64,000 bases of DNA from Epichloe hybrida (Eukaryota > Ascomycota > Sordariomycetes > Hypocreales > Clavicipitaceae). A model generated the notes under the pieces. It saw only the letters and a list, made by a program, of their open reading frames with translations. It was not told the DNA's origin and searched no databases. Each line of letters begins with the position of its first letter. Position 1 is the first letter of the stretch. Shown piece by piece: positions 46,184-57,421 of the stretch. The stretch is taken from assembly GCA_019022495.1 (NCBI GenBank), contig JAFEKR010000002.1, positions 1,054,001 through 1,118,000 on the forward strand, in the 5' to 3' direction. Position numbers and translations under genes: made by a program.

Positions 46184-47809
46184 TCATTTTTCATGCTCGT
46201 ACATTTCAGTCTCGTCACCCCCGCAGCATCTGCTACAGCCGCACCACTTTTTCCCCGGGACTTGACTCTCCCCAAAGTCGTCGCTGGTATCTGTCGACGA
46301 GAGTCCCAGTCTACTGTCCAGTCGCGTTGTACCCCTAGGGTACTCACGATGGCCGTATCCAAATCTAGCCTTGACAGCCGTCGCCTCGGCCCGCACAGCA
46401 CTCCAACTCGTCGTAAAGAAGATGATGGCGTTCCAGACACCCTGGAGTGGTAGGACGCAGCCGCTCGCAATGCTGAGTGAGTAGCTGACCTGGCCCTCGT
46501 TTGCGAGGCTGTACAGCCTGTTGACGGAGCTTGGGATCCAAGTGATCAAGACGGAGAGCCCAAAAATGAAACTCGTCCGCGGGTAGGCCATCTTTACTGG
46601 ATCCAGACGCCTCAACTTCATCGATGCGGTCGAGGTCAGCGTACCGAATCGCCCGGATAAAGTAGTCCTGTTCGTATGTCTGCCACCAGAAGAGCATGTA
46701 GTCTCGAACTGCTGGGTCGGGCGAGCGCGAAATTCAGGCTGAGAGTCATTGTGGGACAAGCCGCCGCACATTCGTGACTCTGCCGAATGCGCCGCAGTCG
46801 GAGATGCAATAGCCTCTTGAGAGTCGAATCCGGGAACGTCAGTGGTGATGTGAACCTCAGTGACTGCCAGTCCGTACCACTCGTTTGGTCTTGCGAAGCT
46901 CTGTGCAAATGATCAGTTGATTGTAGCGAAAATTCCCGTCATGGATGGGGAAATATACTCCTTCCCCGGATATTCTGTTCTCGCTCCCCGAAAGAGACAC
47001 ATTCACACGACCCCTTATCAGCTCGGGAATCGTAAAGTTCCGCAACTGGTTTCTCCGCCGAAAGACATAGCATCCCACAGCAATGTAGATGATTATGGAG
47101 AGGAGAATACAAATCCAAATAGGTATGTAATATGCATACAGGCGAACGATGCTCCAACTAGGACTTATCCAACACCAAAGCTAAAACAGAAATCGTGGTC
47201 AGGAACCGGCTTTTTAGGCACTGATGGAAACATGAAAGAAACAAAAGTAGGCTGCACTTACAGCCGCGTCCCCAATCACAGGCCCTTTCGGATCCCCTTG
47301 AAGCGCCACAAGCACAACAGCTGGTACCATGGGACCACCGAAACAAATTATGCAGTACACCCACGTGTATTTCCGGAACAAGGACGGATCGGCATTGTTG
47401 AAGAAGACGAGAAAGACGTTGACAGCCATGGCACAAGACCACCATGGGTCAGCTTGCATGAACCTAGAGAGAACATACAACCATCAATTTGCGAAAAACA
47501 CTTGGCTCTTCCAGCACCGAAACAAACTCACCACTCAAAGATAAACCCCTGGGCCTGACAAAGAGCCGAGTTCACGCCCATCCGCAGCCCGTCATAGCCC
47601 ATCATCGAAGCAATGCTCGCGCCAGCATTGGCTATCGATGCAAAGACGAGAAATAGATTGGGCGTTGTCCTCAATTTCTTGAAAGCAAGGTACGAAATGA
47701 CTGTCAGGACGATGGCAGCCATGGAAAGACCCGCGCCTGTGCGTTCAATCGTAATGAGGGTGTTGGTGTGTTCGGTGCTGAGCTTTGATCCATCGTCGCT
47801 GCTCTCCAT
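46184..47809 (-). CDS. cAMP-receptor-like G-protein-coupled receptor
   Basis: Exons on the minus strand, 47,809-47,532, 47,463-47,262, 47,180-46,959 and 46,900-46,184, give 472 residues; the introns are 68, 81 and 58 bp and all phases agree. Seven hydrophobic helices are visible: TM1 AAIVLTVISYLAF, TM2 NLFLVFASIANAGASIA, TM3 around QGFIFEWFMQADPWWSCAMAV, TM4 CIICFGGPMVPAVVLVAL, TM5 IPIWICILLSIIIYIAV, and TM6-TM7 after a long cytosolic loop (TSFIFGLSVLITWIPSS; GCVLPLQGVWNAIIFF). GDAALWCWIS before TM5 is typical of the Dictyostelium cAR/CRL-like class, which includes Neurospora GPR-1 to GPR-3. The loop is Ser/Thr-rich, and the tail ends in a Cys cluster that could be palmitoylated. The ligand is unknown. 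Confidence 0.9.
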
Positions 47810-48838
47810 GATGGCGGCGAGATATGTGCGCTATGGGTCGATAGGAGCGGTTGAACTTGGCAGGAGATGACTTGAACTTCCAAGTCAACAAAAAGGAGAT
47901 TCACGCTTCATTTGTACTGTTGTACATTCTGAACGATTCACGGCCCTGTGGCCCGAGAGCACGGCTCGGCTGGCAGCTGATGACTCTGGGTGCCAGCTGG
48001 CGAGCTTTTGGTTGCTAGATTAACTCACAACTTGTTGGTCCATGGCTGGGCTGTGAAATCAGGGCAAACAGAATGTTGCTACGAACAAAGTTCTGCACGG
48101 CTGGTCCACTGCGAATAGCCAAATGAGTGCGAATCCATGCTCAACAACTGCAACGTTGTTGATGCTGGCTGGCACCTGCCATGCCATATGCACCCGAGGC
48201 CTCGAGCAACAACAGCTGCAAACTGAGGCGCGATGCTATATAAGCCATATATACCGTTTCTTTCTCTCTGCCACTTGCAGAAACTCTTCCCACAGCTCAT
48301 CGTTCTATCACACGAAGTCAGTCTGTGGAACAAAGCGCCGACAGCTCCAACGACCCGATTATTCGCCCACGACATGCCAGGCATACACGCATCATATGCT
48401 AGGTGTTGGATGTAGCAGCCTCACATCTTGGGCATCACTTTCCCCGCGATACAGTGGGGTCCCAGTAATTCCGAAGAATTTCCACCAGAGTCGCCGTTGC
48501 TACTGCTTCGGAATTACTAGGACCCATTGTACCTTCCCTCTTGGCGGCTGGTTGCGAGACCTCGGCACTTTTAGTCGTTGTGCCACGTGTTGATAGCCGA
48601 GATGGCTGAATTCATCATTGTCACCTTCCACACCGTCTCCTGATGTTAGAAAAGTCCACTGCACATGTGCCTAATTCGCTGCCGAGGCCCGTTGCATCTA
48701 ACAATCTTGTACATCATCAGCATCATCTCTTACTTGATCGGCATTCTGGCCCATTCCCAACAAAGCCACAGAACCACGTTCAACGAAACCCGACAAAAAA
48801 AAAAAAAGAAAGAAAGAAAGAAAAGACTTCTGCCCCAA
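47810..48838. other. Divergent intergenic region with a MITE
   Basis: Lies between the GPCR (minus) and the thioesterase (plus). It holds a 78-bp mariner-like MITE (listed separately). The stretch 48,794-48,826 is poly-A followed by GAAA repeats, just before the thioesterase start. Open frames here (48,123-48,593) read through the MITE and are not protein-like. Confidence 0.6.
48452..48529. mobile_element. 78-bp mariner/Tc1-like MITE
   Basis: Flanked by TA on both sides (48,450-48,451 and 48,530-48,531). Inverted ends CAGTGGGGTCCCAGTAATTC and the complement of ...GAATTACTAGGACCCATTG pair over about 25 bp with one extra G and two mismatches. The centre is only about 27 bp. TA duplication plus CAGTGG-type inverted repeats fit a non-autonomous Tc1/mariner (pogo/Fot) element. 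It has no coding capacity. Confidence 0.6.
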
Positions 48839-49528
48839 ATGCCGGACGAAACACCCTTTACAAAGGGCGTCCCTCTAAACTGCGTCCTCAGCCCGCCTCT
48901 CAACCTCCATCCGCCAGACGCGCCACTATCGCTCTACGAATCCGCCCTCCAATTCTTCACCTCGATCCCCTGGTGCGCCGACCTCCTCCTCTCCGAATCC
49001 TCCCCGCACGGCATCGGCCCCGCCATCCCCTTCATCCCGCACTGCCTCATGCCCATCTCCCATACGCAGGATCAGTTCGTCGGGGCGACGTTAGCCACCC
49101 ACCCCCGCGCGCTGAAGCACATGCTCTGTTTCTTCAGGCCCCAGGATGCCACGCAGCTGCGAGATCCGAAACGCCCCATTCAGACAGTCGACACGCTGTT
49201 CGATCTCGGCGACGGTCTGACGGGCTATCGTGGCATTCTCCACGGCGGCATGATCTCGACCATGGTGGACGAGGCCATGTGCATGGTCAACGACATCAAC
49301 CAGGTGTTGGGAAAGGACAGCCTCGTCTACAAGCTGCACAGTGTGACGGTCGGGCTGGAAATCAAGTTCTTGAAGCCGGTGCCGGTGCCGGGCGTGATTC
49401 GCGTCACGTCATGGACGGAGGGCATTGAGGGGAGGAAGACCAGATTGAGATGCGAGGTCAAGGATGGAGAGGGGAACGTCTTTGCGAAGGCCTCTAGTAT
49501 GTGGGTGGCATTAGACCCAAAATTGTAA
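48839..49528 (+). CDS. PaaI/THEM4-type hotdog-fold thioesterase
   Basis: 229 residues from ATG 48,839. YRGILHGGMISTMVDEAM (residues 130-147) is the hotdog active-site helix, with HGG at 135-137 and the acidic Asp144/Glu145. It is followed by VTVGLEIKFLKPVPVPGVIRVTSW, the central strands, and ASSMWVAL near the end. Such enzymes hydrolyse acyl-CoA thioesters; chain preference cannot be told. An in-frame ATG at 48,665 would add 58 residues with a hydrophobic helix and a Lys-rich stretch encoded by the poly-A/GAAA tract. I favour the shorter form, because that tract looks like a 5' leader. It is head-to-head with the GPCR gene. Confidence 0.85.
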   Translation: MPDETPFTKGVPLNCVLSPPLNLHPPDAPLSLYESALQFFTSIPWCADLLLSESSPHGIGPAIPFIPHCLMPISHTQDQFVGATLATHPRALKHMLCFFRPQDATQLRDPKRPIQTVDTLFDLGDGLTGYRGILHGGMISTMVDEAMCMVNDINQVLGKDSLVYKLHSVTVGLEIKFLKPVPVPGVIRVTSWTEGIEGRKTRLRCEVKDGEGNVFAKASSMWVALDPKL

Positions 49529-49912
49529 GTATGGCTGGCTGCGTGACATGTGTCGTGGGTTCCGGAAAGGGTCTGGAAAAGAAAGGAAGGGTGTTCGAGT
49601 TCACATGATGATCTAGGAAGCCCGCGTTTTACACCAGCAGGCATGTTTTTGCGCAGAACAGCGCGTTGGGAATACAAATTTATGGTAAACAACAAGTGGT
49701 ATCATTTCAAAGGATATTATGGTCTGAATACCGGAATATGCATATATCAAGCAAACAAATTTTTTCCAAACACGCTTGTAACCCCGTCATGTCCGCAACA
49801 GGTCATTACAATGCAATAGCTATTCCTTTGAAAAGCCCCCCAAAAACAATAGTGATAAAAAAGAAGAGGAAATCCATGGCACCAAGCTTCGACGCTGTAA
49901 CAATATGCAATG
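49529..49912. other. Intergenic between convergent 3' ends
   Basis: 3' regions of the thioesterase and the convergent C2-domain gene. AT-rich around 49,680-49,860, as expected for untranslated sequence. No gene was seen. Confidence 0.6.
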
Positions 49913-51739
49913 CTACTTTGGTGCGGCCGACGCCTCCCCTTTCTTTCCGGGCATGGCGCCCTTGATTGCCTGCTTCAGCTGAGATGGATCCTCGATAGCA
50001 GCCAGAGCTGCTTCCCGCTTGCTCTTTTGCCCCGACTCCCATGTTGCGTCTCGGTCTTCCAGTTCGCTCTCGGCTGAGCTGATGCTGCTCACGCTCCTGT
50101 TCATGACGAGGTTGATCATGCGACCTTCGTTCTTCTTGGTGTCGTGCTGCGCCTGCTTCATCTTTTGCAGCTCCTCTTCTCCGCAATGCATAGTTACCAC
50201 TCCGAGACCCGGAAAGTTCTTCTCAAGAAACTCCTTCAATTTGGGCAAGATGGACTTGTCTGGCCTGTACGTCCCCGAATCATTGTCTATGACCAGTTGG
50301 TAGAAAGACGGGTTGAGAGGTGGATTTTCCTGTGGAGGTCCGCCCGAAATCTCCTCATCAGGGTGAACCCTCTCCTTGGGTTTAGGATCGTCCGAGGCAT
50401 CTGGTCGTTCGAGCCTGCGAATGAAGAATTCACCCGAGCAGGCGATGTACGAATCCACGTTGGAGTGCATGGTGTGCTTGCTGAGGAGATCTATGCCGAA
50501 CTCCTTTCCAGTCTCTGTAAACCTGAACATTCCATCCAAAGTGAGAACATACGTAAAGACTCTACCACCTTCGTCAAAGTGCGCAAGTCGCAGAAAAGAA
50601 AGGGTCGCCTGTTCGGAGCATGGCTCGAATGATCCCCATTCGGTGGACTGGTCAAAATTGTATATGCGATTATGCTGCTTGTGGAGCGCCAAGTTGAGAA
50701 TCTTCCCACGAAGGCCTGACGAGTCAAACATGGAGCCAATGATGGGTCGAAACTCTACGTATCGATGGTAGAGCTCTGGCGGGACGGGGCCTTGCAGTTG
50801 CATTTCATTTGCTTGAAAGCTAGGCACGGGTCAGCGGCTAGTTTGTGAATGAAGAGACCACTGTTTTCCATTCGTGGATACATACTCGTATTTCTGGCTC
50901 CTCTTTTTGCCTTTGTCTTCCTCGTCCTTGGAGAGCTTCTCTCCATCGTGCTCTGCGTCCTTGTTGACTTTGGTTCCTGTCAGTCGTCCAATCATAGGAC
51001 TAAAATGCTTTGTCCACCTCGTCGGGCCCAGTGTGTACATTTGCGCATGTGGGGGATCCGATTTGCCTAGGACTTCCATCGTGATGCAGAGTCGAGGAGT
51101 GACATGCATGTCAGAATGAAAGCACGTGGCGATACTTTTGAGCACGAGGGCGCGTTTGCTAATCATTCGCTTCTTAGCCTCAAATTCTTTGCCCGGCGCT
51201 GGAATTCCTTCCCACTCCTCGAGGAGGTGCGGTATCTTGACTGTGACATTTCCCAAACGGTCATCCTGATCAGGCGAGTCCTCGTCGTACAAACGGCACT
51301 TGAGAGTGAACCCCGACGCAGGCACATTGGCGACTATCCACCCCTCGTTCCATTCTGGCTCGGTTGTTTCCCTGAGAGTCTGTGTGCGGTACACAAGGTC
51401 AGGGTCCTCCTTGTGTCTCTTGGGATTCGACGCCTTCAGAGTGGCCGTCAAGAATGGGTCAGAGGAAACAGTGCTCAGATCGCCAGGCGGCAGATTGGCG
51501 GCATACCGAAAGCCGAAGCGAACGGTATATCCCGGAGGTGCATCCGGTAGAGGCGTTTTATCGAAACCCCCCGGAGGCTTCTTGGGCTTGACGGCTTTCT
51601 TCAGTTTTGGCCTGGTGGAATGCGGCGGCTTGTGTGATTTAGCCCCATTCTGCTGTGACTTCGATGTGTCGGCGTTGGATCTGTTGCTAACATCAGAGCT
51701 ATTTGCTTGGTTCAGCGGGCTTTCTTTGGTTGCCGCCAT
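49913..51739 (-). CDS. C2-domain protein
   Basis: Exons on the minus strand, 51,739-50,886 and 50,819-49,913, give 586 residues; the 66-bp intron (GTATGT...CTGAC...CTAG) joins the two frames cleanly. After a low-complexity Lys/Pro-rich start, residues about 68-190 form a C2 domain: YTVRFGFRYAANLPPGD, SDPFLTATL, TEPEWNEGW and LKCRLYDEDSPDQDDRLG. The Asp positions for calcium are largely kept, so Ca2+-dependent membrane binding is possible. The second half (VPPELYHRYVEFRPIIGSMFDSSGL...) is conserved, as far as I recall, in mould orthologues, but I cannot assign it to a domain. The C-terminus is charged and probably disordered. The start is the only ATG in frame; the frame stays open further upstream without another ATG. 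Confidence 0.8.
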
Positions 51740-53396
51740 TTCAGCAGAGACGCAGCTTGACTTCAGGGAGCCAAGACTATGGAGAGCTACGAGGACTATC
51801 GGTATTGTCGCAGGGTAAACAGGAGAGATATGGAGATATGGAGGAGGCCTATATCGGTCAAAGCAGATGGTGTCTCGCGATAACGTGGGTTTTTGGACCT
51901 CGATTCGTGTCTCGGAACGGAAAATTTGCGCAGGATCGGACAATGCTACAAGATCAACAGGAGGTGAGCAGCATGTGAAGTTCGCTATTATGCAAAGAGT
52001 GAGAAGGGAGGAAAATGGGAAGAAAAGAAATAAGCAGCAGGGGTAATCCGTACATACGCACGAAAGAACCGATCCAACAGCAACATGCAGCTCGGGGCGT
52101 GCGTGCACAGCCTCCAGCCCACAACCCGGCGGCTTATTGGCATTGCTGGGTGGTGTCTAATGTACTATCAACTAGTAGACATTCAACGATGGTTGCACAA
52201 AACACAAAAGTTGGTCGCCCATCGCATCGCGTCGTGTCGTGGCCCATCAATCCAACCAATTGCTCCGTAATAAAGCAACCAGTAACCAGCAACCAGCCGT
52301 GCCAGCCGTGCCAGCCGTGCCAGCTGTGCAGCTACCAGCCCCCCCGCGGGGGTGGGGTTTCGACAAGCCAGGAAGTGACGTCAAAGACCGCTCCTTCCAC
52401 ACTCCAGCTTGTGCCGAAGAGCCGCGATCACTACTTTTCAATTGTTTAGGCGATCCAGAGTACATGATCCTGATAGGGGGCTTTCAGCTGCCTGCGTGGC
52501 GTCTGGTTGGCGGATTCAGCCCCCATCGGCTTTCACCTTTCACCTCCACCTGAAGTCGGGACCACCCGGAACGATAAAGTATAATAGGGGGGGTGTCCAA
52601 TCGAGCTTGTTTTGTCACGGACGGACGTTGGCCGACCCGACAACTTGAGAAGTGCAATGACACATCAAACATCGGCCGCTCAAGATGGTTGGCACCAGCC
52701 TTAATCGTTGCGGGTGGCTACGCTAGGAGAACCTGCGATGCAGATTAGTGCGGATTACGGATTACGGATTACGGATTTGTTGCCCGAAAAAAGCGGCGCA
52801 GCCGACTGGCCACTAATTTGTATACACATATGCCTTGCGACAGGAATATGACGGGCCCTCCTTTGTTATTATTATTACCCTACAAGATTCCGGCAGGGCT
52901 TTACGCCATTCCTGACGACTTGGAGCGCATGTCATGGACAAGAATGGGAGGCGTTGAAGCCGGTCAAGGTTGGGCCACTTCTGAAAGAATCGTCACGATA
53001 CAACTAGTTTGCTTTCAATGGAAAGTATATCGTACTGCGTTCACTGCTCCCCGCGATGGCGTGCAGGCAGATAGATAGATGTGTTTGGAGAGCGCAACGT
53101 TCAGAGGGGCTTGTCGTCAACTTGGCCCGAGAGGTATTAATCTTTGTAATAAAGCAGAAATCAAAGATTGCACTTGTCTGCAGGGTAGGTCTCGCTAATA
53201 ACAGGAAAAGTGTCCGCCCGTCTTGTTCCACATTCTGCGGGTCCCGCGAATTCCATTTGGGCCATTTCTAGGCTCCTAAATAACAAAAGTTATTTCTTCT
53301 TCCTCCAACGCAACCACGCCGCGGCACAGGTGACATGATAGCCCCGGCAGGCTCTACAGCCAGGAGAGCTAATCAATTTCATCTCTGTCCGGTGCA
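51740..53396. other. Intergenic region with short tandem repeats
   Basis: Shared upstream region of the divergent C2 (minus) and G-patch (plus) genes. The unit ccagccgtg is repeated three times at 52,293-52,322. The unit cggatta is repeated at 52,751-52,776. GTAATCCGTA occurs near 52,042. No coding frame with protein-like features was found. Confidence 0.55.
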
Positions 53397-54113
53397 ATGC
53401 GCCGGTTAAGGAATAAGTCCAACGATGACGATGACGACGACGACGACGATGATAACATCCCTCTACACCACAAGAAGCCGTTCGGAGCAGGACTAAAGCG
53501 CAAGAGAGTCGAGTTTGTTCGAGCTACAGAAACCGACAATGGCATAGCAGCCTCCACTCAGGCCAGTCCAAACTCGGCAGTCGGAGATCTGTATGCTAGC
53601 ATAGTTCTTGGAGGAGATGAAAGGCCAAAGTCTGCCTCGGCACCAGCGACAAGACTGGGCACTCCTCGAGCAGAATCGAGCACCATGGATGCCAAAACGT
53701 CCATCTGCGCAGTCTGCTCACTTTCTATCACCACATCAGCCAAGGAACACGAAGCGTCTGTGGCTCATCAGGTTAATATGCCCCATGCGCACCCACCATC
53801 CGCGCTGGACAGGTCGCGAATGGGCCTCCGAGCCCTGGAGTCTCTGGGATGGGATCCCGATGCACGGCGCGGACTGGGTCGCCAAGGAGAAGGAGTTCGA
53901 TACCCCATCAAAGTGAAAGCAAAAGATGACACGTTGGGTATAGGTGCAACGGTGGCAGAGAAGGTAAAGCAGGAGGAGCCGCCTCGCAAGTTGACAGGCA
54001 AGGAGTTGAAGGCTGCAATGGCTCGGGATAAGCAACGGGCAGAACGGCTACAGGCAGAGATTTACGGTAGGGTTGATGTTGAAAGCTATATTCGGCGGCA
54101 GATGGATGAATAA
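53397..54113 (+). CDS. G-patch domain protein (GPANK1-like, without ankyrins)
   Basis: 238 residues, one exon. An Asp run (residues 10-19, from GAC/GAT repeats) is followed by a basic KPFGAGLKRKRVEFV segment. A C2H2-type finger is seen at Cys104-Cys107-His118-His124 (ICAVCSLS...KEHEASVAH). The G-patch spans about 140-184 (SRMGLRALESLGWDPDARRGLGRQGEGVRYPI...LGIG). The zinc finger plus G-patch order is that of human GPANK1. G-patches usually bind and stimulate DEAH-box helicases in splicing or ribosome assembly. The basic, coiled C-terminus (KQRAERLQAEIYGRVDVESYIRRQ) is typical. The role here is inferred from domains only. Confidence 0.82.
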   Translation: MRRLRNKSNDDDDDDDDDDNIPLHHKKPFGAGLKRKRVEFVRATETDNGIAASTQASPNSAVGDLYASIVLGGDERPKSASAPATRLGTPRAESSTMDAKTSICAVCSLSITTSAKEHEASVAHQVNMPHAHPPSALDRSRMGLRALESLGWDPDARRGLGRQGEGVRYPIKVKAKDDTLGIGATVAEKVKQEEPPRKLTGKELKAAMARDKQRAERLQAEIYGRVDVESYIRRQMDE

Positions 54114-54892
54114 GGAACTTGACCACACGGAAGACGGAACGAAGAAGCAAAGCAGACATGATGTGTTTCCCTACCCTAGAACAGGGAGGAGATGGCATCG
54201 ATTACATGGCGTTTCACTATGAATGAGTGGGAGCATTTGAATATGCAACACGTGTGATTTGGTAATCCGTATGATATGTATGATATATGACCTCATCGGC
54301 CGTGGGCAGCGCCTGGCTCGAAACAGCGACTTTTGAGTTTTGAGAGGGTCAGTCAACGTCAACCCGGTGGACCAGAGTGCCCCGTTCGTGTGTCATGTCT
54401 CAGGATAAGGTCAGTAGTATACTGTAGGTCAACTTGCCTGGCTCGGCGCCATCCAACCTGCAAACCGACTGAGTCAGTCCGTGACTCCGTACTACGTATG
54501 TAGTCGGTCCGCAGTCAGTCCTGCGACAACGACGACGAACCTGCACTTCACAAGTTACAACAACCCCGCCAACCTGAGAACTGCACAACCAACATCCTGT
54601 CCACATCCTGTTCACATCCTGTTCACATCCTGTCCACCTTTTGCAGAGGCGACCGACCGCCAATCGCCAATCGCCAATCGCCAATCGCGCGTGCAGACTG
54701 GCTCTGTGCCTGCCGCCAATTCGCTGCCGCCGGGAGTTACAATCCGGTCAGACTCCAACTTCGACCGTCATCTCCAAAGTTCAACAACCCCCCCCACGCG
54801 CGGGCTAAACTCGACATTCGGCCAGCGACGACGACGAGAGCGACGACGACGAGAGCGACGACGACGAGCCCGGAGCTCTCACACCGCCCACC
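54114..54892. other. Intergenic and SEC1 leader, rich in minisatellites
   Basis: Three minisatellites precede SEC1: an 11-bp unit (catcctgttca) about four times at 54,594-54,637, cgccaat about four times at 54,659-54,688, and a 15-bp unit (cgacgacgacgagag) about three times at 54,823-54,869, just before the start codon. GTAATCCGTA occurs at 54,262. No other gene was seen. Confidence 0.6.
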
Positions 54893-57421
54893 ATGGGACT
54901 CTCCGTGCTACAGGAGCAGCATGACAGTACGGACCAAGTGACGGCGCTTCCATGATGCCTGCCTTTGTGTACGCGGACTAACAAGTTTTGGTGCAGTCAT
55001 TCTTCAGGAGATCCGGGACATAACCCAGGGTGACGTACGACTCGACCTCAATGACGTTGTTTGCGAATCTAGTGTGAGAGAGCATAACTCTGACATGTCT
55101 GGCAACTGCAGTGGAAATGCCTGATCGTGGACGAGACTTCCAAGAAGATTGTCGACAATGTTGTCAAAGAAGACGATATTCTCAATAGTAACATAGCCAG
55201 TCAGTCCGAACGAAACCCAAGTCAAACCCAAGCCCCCCCCCCCAAAGTCACCGGACTGGCCCCAGAAGCTGACAAGACTTTGGCGACAGACATCGAGCGA
55301 ATTGAGGAGCGAAGAGAACCCAATCCCAGCATGGACGCCATTTATCTGCTCTCCCCCGAGCCACACATTGTCGATTGTCTTCTTGCCGATTTCGAGAGAC
55401 GGCGGTACCGAAGGGGATATCTAGTATGGACAAGTCTGTTAGATCCCGGCTTGCGCCGCAAGCTTGACGACTTTCCAGGCATCAGACAGCTGAGAGCGGC
55501 GTCCAAGACTCTATTCATCGACTTTTACCCGCGAGAGTCGCACCTCATAACATTCAGGGACCCGTGGAGCTTTCCCATACTATATCACCCTGCATGCAAC
55601 CACTTGATCCCAAAGCACATGCAGACTCTGGCGCAAAGGGTATGTTTGTCGGGTCGAAGAATGCAAGAGGGCGCAGACCATCCATTAACACACACAACAT
55701 AGCTTGCAGGCGTTTGCATCACTCTTGGAGAATACCCCAAATTCCGATACTATCGACCGAAGAACGCCGTCCACGAGGCCTCGGTGCTCTGCTCGCATCT
55801 GGCCAGATTTGTTCAGGAGGAACTAGATGGCTATGCGCACTGGAACCCGAACTTCCCACCGCCGTCCAATCGACCGCAATCAACGCTCGTGGTGACGGAT
55901 CGATCGATGGATCTCATGGCGCCCTTGCTGCACGAGTTTACCTACCAAGCTATGGCGCACGACCTCTTGCCCGTCAAAGACGGAGACAAAGTCACATATC
56001 GTACAAAGATCAATGCAGGCATGGCCGACGAAACAGAAAAGGACATGGAACTCAGCGACAGGGACAAGATCTGGATCGATAACCGGCACAGGCACATGAA
56101 GGACACGATTGACAAACTCATGGGCGACTTCCAAAAGTTTCTGGACGAGAACCCGCATTTCACAAACGATGGTGCAGAAGCTACAAGCCTCAACGCCATC
56201 CGAGAAATGTTGGCTGGCCTGCCGCAGTTCCAGGAGCTGAAGGAGGCATATTCGCTGCATCTCACCATGGCACAGGAGTGCATGAACATTTTCCAGCACA
56301 ACAAACTACCGGACCTGGCGTCCATCGAACAGACAATGTCGACGGGCTTGGACGAAGACTTTAGGAAGCCCAAGAACGTTCTCGAAACAATTGCTCGTCT
56401 TCTGGACGATGAAGCCGTCCTGCCGTCGGATCGACTGCGACTCATCATCATGTACATCTTGTACCGGGGCGGCGTCATCATGGAAGATATCCAGAAGCTG
56501 CTGATGCACGCGGCGCTGCCCCCGCAACACGGGGAAGTCATCACGAATCTTGAGCTCCTAGGCGGCAAAACATGCCATACTCTCAAAGAGCCCCGGCAAG
56601 TCCCCGCGCCCTTGTTCCCCAAAGACGCCAAAAGTCTCCAACCGAGCGAAGAGTACGCCCTTTCCCGCTTCGAGCCGGCAGTCAAGTCTATGCTCGACGC
56701 CCTGACCAAGGGTACCTTGGACCAGAATCTGTTTCCCCACGTCAAACCACCCATGGATCCCAACGAAGACTTCCTGGCCGCGCAAGGTGGCTCTCTCCGA
56801 GCTGGACGGCCCAACTGGGCTGCCGCCGGTCGTCGACCACCGGAAAACCGCCAAAGAATCATCGTCTTTGTAGCCGGCGGCGCCACGTACAGCGAGAGCC
56901 GCGCCTGCTACGAGGTCAGTCGCGAAAAGGGTCGTGACGTTATCCTCGCCACATCCCACATGCTCACACCACAGCTCTACGTTCGCCAGGTCACCGACCT
57001 GAGCCGCGACAAGCGTCAGCTCGATATCCCCATGGAACGACCCAAGCCCCGCGCCCCAGCGCATCTGTTTGAACGTACACCACCACCACCACCACCACCA
57101 CCACCACCACCCGGGCAGCAGCAGCATCAGCAAGGTCTTCCCCAAGGAGGCAAACCCCTCGGTCCAGGTCCTGCTAGAATGGCCGGCGCCCCAGCACCCG
57201 GGGCCAGAATCCCTCCCACCGGTGGTCTACCCAGCCGTCCTGCATCATCATCACCATTACCACCGGCCCCCCTCGTAGGAGCCATGTCCAACGTAAACCT
57301 CAACGCTGCCGCCGCCGCCCAACCTCCCGCCTCCAACGGATCGTCCCATCCCCCGCCCAAAGAAGAGGGCAAATCGCACAAAGAGAAGAAGAGGCGGAAC
57401 TTTCTGGGCATGAAGAAATAG
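54893..57421 (+). CDS. SEC1: Sec1/Munc18 family protein of exocytosis
   Basis: Exons 54,893-54,926, 54,997-55,034, 55,112-55,199, 55,290-55,639 and 55,703-57,421 give 742 residues. It binds exocytic SNARE complexes at the plasma membrane and promotes vesicle fusion. WKCLIVDETSKKIVDNVVKEDDIL is the hallmark early segment, followed by NIERIEERREPNPSMDAIYLLSP once the 90-bp third intron is removed. YHPACN is the domain-1 end. STLVVTDRSMDLMAPLLHEFTYQAMAHDLL is the conserved SM core, and VFVAGGATYSESRACYEVS the C-terminal signature. The last 110 residues are Pro/Gln/Ala-rich, with an 11-Pro run from an ACC repeat (57,078-57,111) and a Lys-rich end. Such tails occur in mould Sec1 proteins. Introns have good CTAAC/CTGAC branch sites. 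Confidence 0.93.

Noticed and set aside
48123..48593. Open frame of 156 codons
   Set aside because: It reads straight through the 78-bp MITE and has no protein-like features.
50831..52108. Longer N-terminus for the C2-domain protein
   Set aside because: The frame stays open upstream, but no ATG occurs before 51,739; the apparent start at 52,108 is GTG.
55200..55289. A 30-residue insertion in SEC1 as a real protein feature
   Set aside because: Removing it as an intron restores the family-typical DDILNSNIANIERIEERR junction and uses a CTGAC branch site.
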